From Clostridia bacterium (GTDB lineage Bacteria > Bacillota > Clostridia > Oscillospirales > CAG-272), in assembly GCA_017387685.1 (NCBI GenBank), contig JAFOEU010000092.1, positions 1 to 50,092 of the forward strand: a stretch of DNA of 50,092 bases, read 5' to 3'. This document shows, in pieces, positions 41,543 to 49,710 of this stretch. Made by a program: the position numbers and the translations under genes. The notes below the pieces were generated by a model, which saw only the letters and a list, made by a program, of their open reading frames with translations, had not been told where the DNA came from and did no database searches. Every line of letters begins with the position of its first letter. The first letter of the stretch is position 1.

Positions 41543-43534
41543 GTGAAAAGAATAGTTTCTATACTCTTCGTCTTGTGTCTCATAGCTGCTCTTGCGTTGT
41601 CAATAAATGCTGAATCAACCAATAAACTGACATATACAGTGGGGGCTTCGGCCTCCACTGTATCTGCAAATACCGAATTTACAATTTTAGTAAAGGTTAC
41701 CGAAAATACCGGTGTTTGCTTTGTTAAAGCAGTGGTTAAGTATGATTCATCGGTATTGACCTATGTTAGCGGCTCGAAAGACACAACCGCATTCACGGGT
41801 GCAACACTCGATATTAATAATCCCAGAAAGGGCGAAGTAATCGTATCCCTCGGTGGAATCAGCGCATTCTTCTCCCCTAATCCCACAGTTTATTCCCAGA
41901 CAGGCGAATTCGTCTCGTTAAAATTTTCCGTAAATGAAAATGCTCCTGTTGGAAAAACTGAAATTTCTATTACAACCGATAGCGGTGATGTTGTTATCAC
42001 CAAGGATTCTGTTCCGAATTATAATTATGATATCAAAAATGCTTCCACAACTGTTACAGTAACAAGCGGAGCAGCTCATACCTGTAAACCCGGCACGGCT
42101 GTTAAGGAAAATGAAGTTGCAGCTACATGTACTATTGATGGCAGCTATGATTCCGTAGTAAAGTGTACCATTTGTAACGCAGAGATTACAAGAGACAAGA
42201 TCACAGTTCCTAAGCTCGGACACAAAGAAAGCGGCGAACTTAAGGAGAATGAAGTTGCTGCATCCTGCATTTCTGTAGGTAAGTACGATTCTGTGATCAG
42301 ATGTACCGTTTGTAACACAATAATTTCGAAAACAACAGTTGTCGTTCCGATTAACGATAATCATACACCCGGCGCAGCTAAAAAGGAAAACGAAAAAGCA
42401 GGTGACTGCAAAACCGCCTCCTCTTATGACATGGTCGTTTACTGTACTGTTTGCTCTAAGGAGATCAGCCGTAAGACTGAGACTGGATCAAAGGGTGCTC
42501 ATGTTGCCGGTATTCCCGAAGTAAATTACGTTGAATCCACATGCACAAAGAAGGGTTCGATCACTGAGATCTCTAAGTGTAGCTTATGCGGCGTAGAGCT
42601 TGATAAAAAGGTTACCGAGCTTGATCTTGTTGATCATATCAACTCTGCTCCGGTTAAGGAGAATGTTGTTGAAGCAACCTGCACCAAGAGCGGAAGCTAC
42701 CTTAGCGTAGTTAAGTGTGCTACTTGTGGCACTCGCATTTCATCCGAAGTTATTCAGGTTGATAAGCTTGCTCACATTCCTTCTAAGGCTGTAGAAGAGA
42801 ATCGCAAGGAACCCGCAAACTGCGGTACCGTAGGTTCTTACGACTCTGTCGTTTATTGTACGGCATGTAAGATTGAGATCAGCAGAGTGACGCAGTCGAT
42901 CGATCCTCCCGCGCATACTCCCGGTCATGAACCTACAGAGACCACCGCTCAGATCTGTATAGTATGTAATACAGTTCTTAAGCCCGCGCTAGGTCACACT
43001 CACCACTGGAGTTCTGCTCTTACCGGAGATTCGACTGGTCATTGGATCGCATGTTCAGGCTGCTCCGAAAAGAAAAATTTTGCAAGCCACAAGTATGATA
43101 ATAATTGTGATGCAACCTGCAATGATTGTAATGTTCAGAGAACTCCCGGCGACCACGTTTTCGGTCCTTGGGCTACTATCAAAGAGGCTACAACCTCTGC
43201 TGAAGGTCAGCGCGAGCGCAAGTGCAACGTATGCGGATACACTGAGACTGATATTATTCCGAAGAAGGTAGAAGAAACAACTGTTGCACCTCCCGTGACA
43301 ACAAATCCCCCCGAAACTACCGAGGCTCCTGTAGTTACTACTGAGCCTGTGGAAACCACCGGAGAACCTGAAGTAACGACTTCCCCTGAAACTACCGAGA
43401 CTCCCGCTGTTACAACTAAACCCGATGATACAACCGAACCCAAGAAGGAAGAAGGTTGTAAGTCTGCGGTTTCTGTTGGCGTAGCATTCATTGCTATTCT
43501 CGGCAGTGCAATTATTTTGAAAAAGAGAGACTAA
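41543..43534 (+). CDS. Membrane-tailed cohesin-like / Cys-module surface protein
   Basis: 663 aa from a GTG start after AAGGAG. The signal peptide is about 1-24. Residues about 28-175 form a cohesin-like beta-sandwich (VSANTEFTILVKVTEN, VVKYDSSVLTYVSG, GEFVSLKFSV). Residues about 180-560 carry about eight modules with CxxC pairs (VKCTICNAEI, IRCTVCNTII, SKCSLCGVEL, VKCATCGTRI and others), each preceded by a KENEVAATC-type segment. A Thr/Pro/Glu linker follows, then the GCKS...LGSA...LKKRD tail shared with two other proteins here. No LPXTG. It is probably co-transcribed with the dockerin protein (no terminator in the 49-nt gap) and could be its surface receptor. Confidence 0.85.
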   Translation: MKRIVSILFVLCLIAALALSINAESTNKLTYTVGASASTVSANTEFTILVKVTENTGVCFVKAVVKYDSSVLTYVSGSKDTTAFTGATLDINNPRKGEVIVSLGGISAFFSPNPTVYSQTGEFVSLKFSVNENAPVGKTEISITTDSGDVVITKDSVPNYNYDIKNASTTVTVTSGAAHTCKPGTAVKENEVAATCTIDGSYDSVVKCTICNAEITRDKITVPKLGHKESGELKENEVAASCISVGKYDSVIRCTVCNTIISKTTVVVPINDNHTPGAAKKENEKAGDCKTASSYDMVVYCTVCSKEISRKTETGSKGAHVAGIPEVNYVESTCTKKGSITEISKCSLCGVELDKKVTELDLVDHINSAPVKENVVEATCTKSGSYLSVVKCATCGTRISSEVIQVDKLAHIPSKAVEENRKEPANCGTVGSYDSVVYCTACKIEISRVTQSIDPPAHTPGHEPTETTAQICIVCNTVLKPALGHTHHWSSALTGDSTGHWIACSGCSEKKNFASHKYDNNCDATCNDCNVQRTPGDHVFGPWATIKEATTSAEGQRERKCNVCGYTETDIIPKKVEETTVAPPVTTNPPETTEAPVVTTEPVETTGEPEVTTSPETTETPAVTTKPDDTTEPKKEEGCKSAVSVGVAFIAILGSAIILKKRD

Positions 43535-43550
43535 TCGATCTTCCTTTCAA

Positions 43551-43586
43551 CCCCCGGCACCCTCAGGGTGACGGGGGACTTTTTTG
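43551..43586 (+). terminator. Terminator of the dockerin-cohesin pair
   Basis: CCCCCG...CACCC pairs with GGGTG...CGGGGG across a short loop, followed by CTTTTTTG. Confidence 0.88.
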
Positions 43587-43604
43587 TAAATTTACTTTTT
43601 GTGA

Positions 43605-43633
43605 TTGACATTCAATTAAAAATATGATATACT
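43605..43633 (+). promoter_or_regulatory. Promoter of the nucleotide-hydrolase operon
   Basis: TTGACA (43605-43610), 17-bp spacer, TATACT (43628-43633). Confidence 0.85.
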
Positions 43634-43690
43634 AAAATATAAACGCGTTCAAATGTAGCGCGGGAAATTACTGTCAATTATTGGTGAAAT

Positions 43691-44890
43691 ATGTTGAAAT
43701 ATGAAACACTGTCGGATGCTTTGAGCCGCCGAATCGAGGCAGAGAAGAGAACGGGCAGTTTTGAGAGAATGGGATTTGACAGCGCCGCTATAACTCGGCG
43801 CTCGAGTCTCGCAAAGGACACGGGAAGCGTATGGCGCCCGCCATTCGTCCACGATATCGACAAGATATTGCATTGCCCGTATTACAATAGATATACAGAC
43901 AAAACGCAGGTGTTCTCGCTGATTAAAAACGATGATATCACTCGCCGTAGCTTGCACGTTCAGCTTGTTTCGCGCATAGCGAGAACGATTGGCGGCGCGC
44001 TGAATCTGAATCTCGACCTGATCGAAGCGATTGCACTCGGTCACGATATGGGACATCCGCCCTTTGCACACACGGGCGAATGCTACCTCGACGAGATATA
44101 TTATGCCTACACGGGCAGACATTTTATGCACAATATCCATTCCGTTCGCGTGCTCGACGAGCAGTTCCCGCTGAATATCAGCCTTCAAACACTCTCGGGC
44201 ATCGCGTTTCACGACGGTGAAATGGAGCTTGAGGAGTACGTTCCATCCGAGCTTAAAAGCTTTGAGGAGTTCGATTGGATAATCGAGCGTTGCTATACCG
44301 ATCGAAAATTTGCCGCTAAGCAGTTACCGTCAACTCTTGAAGGCTGTGTTGTCCGTCTTGCTGACATTATCGCATACCTCGGCAAGGACCGTCAGGATGC
44401 CGCGCGTGCTAAGGTGGTGTCGGAGGATGCATTTGAAAATCACGATATCGGTTCGATAAATGCTGAGATCATCAACAATCTCGTTGTGAACATTATTGAA
44501 AACAGCTACGGCAAACCCTACATCAAGCTCGACTCTAAGCATTTCAAGGCACTTAAAGCATCGAAACGTGATAATTACAGTTTGATCTATGAAAGTGCCG
44601 CAACTCGCGCGAAGCTTGATATTACCGCAAAGCCGATGATGCGTGATCTTTACCGCCGTCTGCGCGAAGATCTCATCAAGGGTGATCGCACTTCACCGAT
44701 ATTTGTTCACCACATCGACTATATTAACAAGTCCTATTACAAGCGTAGGCGACCGTATGAGGAGAGCGATCCGGATCAGATCGTTGTCGACTACATCGCG
44801 GGAATGACCGATAATTACTTTATCGAGCTCCACCAACACCTTTTCCCCGAAAGCAATTATAAAGTAGAATATAAAGGATATTTTGATTGA
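43691..44890 (+). CDS. dGTP triphosphohydrolase-like HD protein
   Basis: 399 aa of the HD superfamily, dGTPase branch. ILHCPYYNRYTDKTQVF, then SLHVQLVSRIARTI, the HD motif ALGHDMGHPPFAHTGE (HD pair 118-119), and TLSGIAFHDGE near 175 follow the order of deoxynucleotide triphosphohydrolases. Such enzymes cleave dNTPs to nucleosides and triphosphate and control dNTP pools. The first two HD-site histidines are present. The ATG follows GGTGAAAT. It is first of four overlapping genes, and the next start overlaps its stop (TGATG). Confidence 0.85.
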   Translation: MLKYETLSDALSRRIEAEKRTGSFERMGFDSAAITRRSSLAKDTGSVWRPPFVHDIDKILHCPYYNRYTDKTQVFSLIKNDDITRRSLHVQLVSRIARTIGGALNLNLDLIEAIALGHDMGHPPFAHTGECYLDEIYYAYTGRHFMHNIHSVRVLDEQFPLNISLQTLSGIAFHDGEMELEEYVPSELKSFEEFDWIIERCYTDRKFAAKQLPSTLEGCVVRLADIIAYLGKDRQDAARAKVVSEDAFENHDIGSINAEIINNLVVNIIENSYGKPYIKLDSKHFKALKASKRDNYSLIYESAATRAKLDITAKPMMRDLYRRLREDLIKGDRTSPIFVHHIDYINKSYYKRRRPYEESDPDQIVVDYIAGMTDNYFIELHQHLFPESNYKVEYKGYFD

Positions 44891-45831
44891 TGTACAGAGA
44901 AATTCTGCAGGAGATCCTGCAATATGATAAGATTATAATCCACCGCCATACCAATCCCGACGGCGATGCGCTCGGAAGTCAGATCGGTCTGCGACTGATA
45001 CTTGAGGAAAACTTCCCCGAGAAAAAGATATACACCGTCGGCGACCACGCAAAAAGATACTCGTTTATGGCACGTTCCAAGATGGATGAGATCGATGATA
45101 CGGTTTATGAGGGCGCGCTTGCGATCATTCTTGATACTTCCGCAAAGTCGCTGATCAGCGACGAGCGTTATACCCTGGCGGCGCGTACCGTGCGAATGGA
45201 CCATCACATTTTCTGCGAGAAGATCGCGGACGTCGAGCTGACAGACATATCCTTTGAAAGCTGTGCGGGACTCGTTGCGGCGTTTGCAAAGGAGTGCGGA
45301 CTCCGTCTGACTCCCCTTGCGGCAAAGTCGCTCTACACCGGAATGATCACGGATTCGGGCAGATTCCGTTACGATTCGACCTCCTCGCAGACCTTCCTCA
45401 TTGCCGCTTATCTGTTTGAGCAGGAATTCGACACAAACGATATCTACCGCAATCTTTACGCCGACGATTTTGCACACATCAGGCTCAAGGCTGAATTCGT
45501 TTTGAAGATCAAGTTCACCGAGCACAAGGTCGCGTATATTTATACCACGCTCGAAGATGCAAAGGCGACGGGTGCGGATACCTTCGCGATCTCGCGCGGA
45601 ATGGTTGGAACTATGGCTGAGATCCGCGGAATCGATATCTGGGTGAACTTCACCGAGACCGAGGACGGTGTCCTCTGCGAGATCCGTTCAAGCAAATATA
45701 ACATCAATCCCATCGCCGTCAAGTACGGCGGCGGAGGTCACAAGAAGGCAAGCGGCGCGACCGTTGCCGATATGGAAGAGGCAATGCGAATGCTTGCCGA
45801 TCTCGATAAAATGTCGGAGGTAGGAGAATGA
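44890..45831 (+). CDS. DHH phosphoesterase, NrnA-type (first copy)
   Basis: 313 aa, cytoplasmic. DHH-family motifs are RHTNPDGDALGS at 19-30, ILDTS near 80-84, MDHHIF at 103-108, TDSGRFRYDS at about 154-163, and the C-terminal DHHA1 nucleic-acid-binding motif GGGHKKASG near 290. NrnA enzymes degrade short RNA oligomers and convert pAp to AMP. I chose the ATG at 44890 over a TTG three bases earlier. Its stop overlaps the next DHH gene by 4 nt. Confidence 0.9.
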   Translation: MYREILQEILQYDKIIIHRHTNPDGDALGSQIGLRLILEENFPEKKIYTVGDHAKRYSFMARSKMDEIDDTVYEGALAIILDTSAKSLISDERYTLAARTVRMDHHIFCEKIADVELTDISFESCAGLVAAFAKECGLRLTPLAAKSLYTGMITDSGRFRYDSTSSQTFLIAAYLFEQEFDTNDIYRNLYADDFAHIRLKAEFVLKIKFTEHKVAYIYTTLEDAKATGADTFAISRGMVGTMAEIRGIDIWVNFTETEDGVLCEIRSSKYNINPIAVKYGGGGHKKASGATVADMEEAMRMLADLDKMSEVGE

Positions 45832-46808
45832 ACAGAGAAATTATGACGGCAGTCCTCGACAAGATCAAGGAGTACAATAAAATAATCCTTTTCCGCCACA
45901 TCCGTCCCGACGGCGACTGTGTCGGATCGACCGACGGCCTTCGCGAGCTTATCCGCGCGAGCTTCCCCGAAAAGGAGGTTTATATTGCCGATTGGCAGAA
46001 ATGCGATTACCTTGCGTTTCTGAACGACGCCGCGGGCGAGATCGACGAGTCGGTCTATGCAGATGCGCTTGCGATCGTGCTCGACACGGCAACGCAGGAG
46101 AGAATTTCGAATCAGAAATTCACTCTCTGCCGCGAGATTATCAAGATTGACCACCACATTCCCGTTGACGATTACGGCAATATGCGCTGGGTTGAGGAGC
46201 ATAGCTCGTCGACTTGCGAGATGCTGGCACGCTTTTACGCAGAGTTTTGCGATCAGCTGAAGCTTACAAAGGAAGCGGCGACCTTTATCTACACGGGAAT
46301 GGTCACCGATTCGGGCAGATTCCGTTTCCGCAGCGTTTCGGGAGACACGATGCGTGCGGCGGCTCTTATGCTCGAAGCGGGAATCGACACCGACCGCCTT
46401 TACGCAAATCTTTATATCGACGACTTTGATCAGCTCAAGTTCAAATCGCACGTATATAATAAGATGAAGATAACCGAAAACGGCGTGGCTTATATTCACG
46501 TCACCGAGAAGATGCAGGAGAAGTTTGCGCTGACATCTGAGCATGCAAGCGCGAGCGTTTCATATCTCGATTCGATCCGCGGAAGCCTTATTTGGCTTGC
46601 CTTTATTGACAATGCCGACGGCACGATCCGCGTGCGCCTGCGCTCGAGATTTTTGCCGATCAACAAGCTTGCCGAAAAATACCGCGGCGGCGGACATGAC
46701 TGCGCGAGCGGTGCGACGCTTCATAAAAAGAGCGAGATAAAGAAGCTTCTCTCCGAAGCTGACGAAATGCTTAAGAATTATAAGGAAAATAACGAGGGTT
46801 GGATATGA
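45828..46808 (+). CDS. DHH phosphoesterase, NrnA-type (second copy)
   Basis: 326 aa, paralog of the preceding gene with the same motif order: RHIRPDGDCVGS at 23-34, VLDTA, IDHHIP near 109, TDSGRFRFRS near 157, GGGHDCASG near 300. All metal-binding positions seem intact, so both copies should be active. Divergence between them is high (I estimate well under half the residues identical), so the duplication is old and the substrates may differ. It is coupled to its neighbours by ATGA overlaps on both sides. Confidence 0.88.
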   Translation: MNREIMTAVLDKIKEYNKIILFRHIRPDGDCVGSTDGLRELIRASFPEKEVYIADWQKCDYLAFLNDAAGEIDESVYADALAIVLDTATQERISNQKFTLCREIIKIDHHIPVDDYGNMRWVEEHSSSTCEMLARFYAEFCDQLKLTKEAATFIYTGMVTDSGRFRFRSVSGDTMRAAALMLEAGIDTDRLYANLYIDDFDQLKFKSHVYNKMKITENGVAYIHVTEKMQEKFALTSEHASASVSYLDSIRGSLIWLAFIDNADGTIRVRLRSRFLPINKLAEKYRGGGHDCASGATLHKKSEIKKLLSEADEMLKNYKENNEGWI

Positions 46809-47518
46809 AAATACTGATTACAAATGATGACGGAATCGAATCCGAGGGCATACGCGCGCTCGTTGATTGGGCTCGCAATTACGGTGAGGTCTACGTCTTT
46901 GCGCCGAACGTGGAGCAGAGCGGAAAGAGCGTGAGCGTTGAGCTTCGCCATCCCTTCCGCGTGGAAAAGGTTGATTATCCCGGGGCTACCGAGGCTTATG
47001 CGGTCTATTCCACACCCGCCGACTGCGTGCGCTTTGCGGTGCTCGGCTTTGGAATGAAGTTCGATCTTGTTCTTTCGGGCGTAAATAAGGGACAAAACCT
47101 CGGTCACGACGTCAATTATTCGGGCACAGCGGGTGCGGTTACCGAGGCGGCGATGCACGGTATCAGAGGCGTTGCGGTTTCCGCAAGCAAGAAGTCTCTC
47201 GCGAATGCTGTTGCGAATTTTGATAAGGTATATAATTACTTCATCGAAAACCACCTTTTCGACGTCTGCAAGACCTATAACGTGAATTTCCCCTCGAAGG
47301 AGGTTCGCGGAATTGAGATCACCCGTCTGGGCGGAGTCCGCTTCTCCGACAGATACATCCCGCAAGGCGACGGAACCTATCAGCCCGAGGCTTACGTTTG
47401 CTTTGAGCTGACGGGAGATAAGGGGATCGACCTTGATGCTATCAATCAGGGATATATTTCGGTGACTCCTCTCACCTGGTCGAGAACCGACTACAAGGTG
47501 CTCGAAATGCTCAAATAA
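46805..47518 (+). CDS. surE: SurE 5'/3'-nucleotidase
   Basis: 237 aa. ILITNDDGIESEGI at 3-16 contains the metal-binding NDDG; SGVNKGQNLGHDVNYSGTAGAVTEA near 95-120 is the second family hallmark; the C-terminal ISVTPL closes the fold. SurE hydrolyses nucleoside monophosphates and short polyphosphate. I chose the ATG at 46805, overlapping the upstream stop (ATGA), over a TTG at 46799. It is last of the operon, followed by a hairpin. Confidence 0.95.
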   Translation: MKILITNDDGIESEGIRALVDWARNYGEVYVFAPNVEQSGKSVSVELRHPFRVEKVDYPGATEAYAVYSTPADCVRFAVLGFGMKFDLVLSGVNKGQNLGHDVNYSGTAGAVTEAAMHGIRGVAVSASKKSLANAVANFDKVYNYFIENHLFDVCKTYNVNFPSKEVRGIEITRLGGVRFSDRYIPQGDGTYQPEAYVCFELTGDKGIDLDAINQGYISVTPLTWSRTDYKVLEMLK

Positions 47519-47534
47519 TTGAACCCAATGTTTC

Positions 47535-47578
47535 CCGCCCGAAAAGCCGAATAAAGCTTTTCGGGCGGTTGGCGTTTT
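47535..47578 (+). terminator. Terminator after surE
   Basis: A perfect 13-bp stem (47535-47547 with 47556-47568) is followed by a modest T-rich stretch. Confidence 0.75.
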
Positions 47579-47685
47579 CAACAAAATTTCCTCGTTAAAG
47601 ATGAAACATAAGTGGGAGGATTTGTGTAAATCGTAGAAAACAGTTAAATGGAGCTCAATTTTTCGGGTTTGAAGATAAAAATATA

Positions 47686-47714
47686 TTGACTTTTCTACTA
47701 AAATATTATATAAT
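47686..47714 (+). promoter_or_regulatory. Sigma-A promoter of surface gene copy 1
   Basis: TTGACT (47686-47691), 17-bp spacer, TATAAT (47709-47714), nearly identical to the promoter at 49632-49660. Confidence 0.9.
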
Positions 47715-47727
47715 AATACTAATTCAT

Positions 47728-47744
47728 ACCGAATTACGGTATAA
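47728..47744. promoter_or_regulatory. ATACCG/CGGTAT palindrome in leader of copy 1
   Basis: ATACCG, 5 bases, CGGTAT, just past the predicted start point. It is repeated upstream of copy 2 with a changed 6-base centre, so the arms appear to be under selection. Confidence 0.55.
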
Positions 47745-47763
47745 AAAGAAAGAGGTAAACACA

Positions 47764-49536
47764 ATGAGAAAGACACTCTCCATCCTTCTCTGCGTTATGA
47801 TGCTTCTCTCCGCTTGCGTATTTGCAATTCCCGCAAATGCTGCTCCCGAAGGAACCGCTATCAACACCGCAGACGAATTCCTGGCAATGGTTTCCACCGC
47901 TGCCGACGCAACCGAGCCTACTGCAAAGTACTACCTTGCAGCAGACATCACCCTTCCTGCATCCTATGCAGAGCCCTTCTGGGGTATCCTTGACGGTAAC
48001 GGCAAGACCCTTACCGTAACCAACCCCGTATTTGCTGACTTCTCCGGCGAAGTTAAGAACCTCACCATCAAGGGCGAGATCTACTACACCGACGCTGATG
48101 CAGCAGGCTTCGCAACCACCTCCTCCAGAGGTTACACCGCTATCAACTGCACCAACAATGCAAACGTAACCGTTATGGGTAACGCTAAGCATCTCGGTGG
48201 CTTCTCCGCAAGAATCGTTAACAACGATCTCGGTGAGGCTGCTTGCCGTTTCGTTAACTGCACCAACAACGGTAACATCTACATCGACTCCACCGCAAAC
48301 GAGAAGATGAGAGCCGGCGGTTTCGCAGGTATCATCGACAAGGTTTCTATGATCAACTGCACCAACAACGGTGACGTTTACTCCAAGGGTAACATCTGTA
48401 TCGCAGCAGGCTTCGTAGCTCGTGTTGGTCTTAACGCGGCTATGAACGTAGCTGAGGCTTTCAACTGCGTAAACAACGGTGATGTTAAGGACGAAGAGAC
48501 CTACATCTCCAAGGACGGTGTTGCAGGCGCAGGTACCGGCGGCGGTGACGCAGCAGGTATTTTCGGTCACATCGGTACCAAGAACAACGCGGGCTGGTAC
48601 AAGATCTGGGGCTGCACCAACAACGGTAACATCGTTGGTCCTTACAGAGTAGGTGGTATGGTTGGTTACGTTTACGCTGCCAATTCTACCGCATACGTTG
48701 ATATTCAGTTCTGCCAGCAGAACGGTAACCTCACCTACGGTCGTGTTGCAGGCGGTTCTGCAACTGCTACTAACGACTACTGCGGTCCTTTCGTAGCTTA
48801 CACCAACTCTCCCTTCACCACCATCAAGTACTGTATCGATACCGGCGTTATCACCGCTACCGAGAACACCATCAACGCTAACGACGGTAGATCCTTCGTA
48901 GGTCTTTCCTCCGCTGACGGTACTCAGTACGATATCACCAGCGTATACGTTCTTAATAAGGAACAGTATAAGTGGGTAACCTACTCTCACAACCCCGATT
49001 ACGTAGCTAACTGCCACGGCATCGAAGAGGCTGAGGGCATCGTTGTTACCACTCTCGAAGAGATCAAGTCCGGTAAGGTTGCATACCTCATCAACCAGGC
49101 TTCTCTCAAGGACGAGTATGAGTCTGCAGCAGGCTTCGAGACCTTTGCTCCCGAGGATTATGCTTGGGCAGGCGTTACCGCAGAGAATATGTTCAGCTTC
49201 GGTCAGAAGATCGGCACTGACAATGCTCCCACCGCTAACGTTACCGCTGCAAACTGGATCGTTCTCAACGGCGACAAGTATGAGAACGGCACCAAGGCTG
49301 TAGAAGAAGAGACCACCAAGGCTCCCGAGACCACTAAGGCTCCCGAAGAGACCAAGGCTCCCGAGACCGAGGCTCCCGTAGAGACCGAGGCTCCCGCAGC
49401 TACCGAGGCTCCTGCGGCTACCGAGGCTCCCGCTGACACCGAGCCCGCTAAGTCCGGCTGTGGCTCCTTCGTAGCAGGCGGCGTTGCAATCCTTGCAATT
49501 CTCGGCACTGCTCTCGTTATCAAGAAGAGAGACTAA
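47764..49536 (+). CDS. Secreted NCTNNG-repeat surface protein with GC...KKRD tail
   Basis: 590 aa from the ATG at 47764 after AAAGAGG. The signal peptide ends ANA at about residue 26; an LSAC inside it looks like a lipobox, but the hydrophobic run continues, so type I cleavage is more likely. The middle holds about six GLUG-like repeats (INCTNNANV, VNCTNNGNI, INCTNNGDV, FNCVNNGDV, WGCTNNGNI and a weaker one), a pattern of parallel beta-helix surface proteins. Then come a Thr/Glu/Ala/Pro linker (repeated EAPAAT) and the GCGS...LGTA...IKKRD tail. Codon use is strongly biased. It is duplicated immediately downstream. Confidence 0.88.
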   Translation: MRKTLSILLCVMMLLSACVFAIPANAAPEGTAINTADEFLAMVSTAADATEPTAKYYLAADITLPASYAEPFWGILDGNGKTLTVTNPVFADFSGEVKNLTIKGEIYYTDADAAGFATTSSRGYTAINCTNNANVTVMGNAKHLGGFSARIVNNDLGEAACRFVNCTNNGNIYIDSTANEKMRAGGFAGIIDKVSMINCTNNGDVYSKGNICIAAGFVARVGLNAAMNVAEAFNCVNNGDVKDEETYISKDGVAGAGTGGGDAAGIFGHIGTKNNAGWYKIWGCTNNGNIVGPYRVGGMVGYVYAANSTAYVDIQFCQQNGNLTYGRVAGGSATATNDYCGPFVAYTNSPFTTIKYCIDTGVITATENTINANDGRSFVGLSSADGTQYDITSVYVLNKEQYKWVTYSHNPDYVANCHGIEEAEGIVVTTLEEIKSGKVAYLINQASLKDEYESAAGFETFAPEDYAWAGVTAENMFSFGQKIGTDNAPTANVTAANWIVLNGDKYENGTKAVEEETTKAPETTKAPEETKAPETEAPVETEAPAATEAPAATEAPADTEPAKSGCGSFVAGGVAILAILGTALVIKKRD

Positions 49537-49552
49537 TTACATAAAGTAGCTT

Positions 49553-49585
49553 ATCCTCCTCCCGCATTGGGAGGAGGATTTTTTA
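49553..49585 (+). terminator. Terminator of surface gene copy 1
   Basis: ATCCTCCTCCC (49553-49563) pairs with GGGAGGAGGAT (49569-49579), followed by TTTTTT. Confidence 0.92.
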
Positions 49586-49631
49586 TAACCAAACTGATTT
49601 TGAGAAAATTGCATAAAAATTAAAAATCCTC

Positions 49632-49660
49632 TTGACTTTTCTTTAAAAATATTATATAAT
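49632..49660 (+). promoter_or_regulatory. Sigma-A promoter of surface gene copy 2
   Basis: TTGACT (49632-49637), 17-bp spacer, TATAAT (49655-49660). Confidence 0.9.
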
Positions 49661-49670
49661 ATTTTTAATG

Positions 49671-49688
49671 ATACCGAACCTACGGTAT
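49671..49688. promoter_or_regulatory. ATACCG/CGGTAT palindrome in leader of copy 2
   Basis: ATACCG, 6 bases, CGGTAT, in the same position as at 47728-47744 before the first surface gene. Confidence 0.55.
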
Positions 49689-49710
49689 AAAAAAGAAAGA
49701 GGTAAACACA

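Noticed and set aside
43691-47518. Phage-defence island based on dNTP depletion
   Set aside because: The genes are common housekeeping nucleotide hydrolases and no toxin, sensor or mobile gene is adjacent.
47764-47842. Lipoprotein signal (LSAC) in the NCTNNG-repeat protein
   Set aside because: The hydrophobic run continues past the Cys to an ANA cleavage site, so type I processing fits better; not fully excluded.
47734-49017. 427-codon minus-strand frame opposite the NCTNNG-repeat gene
   Set aside because: Same effect of codon bias; no recognisable protein features.
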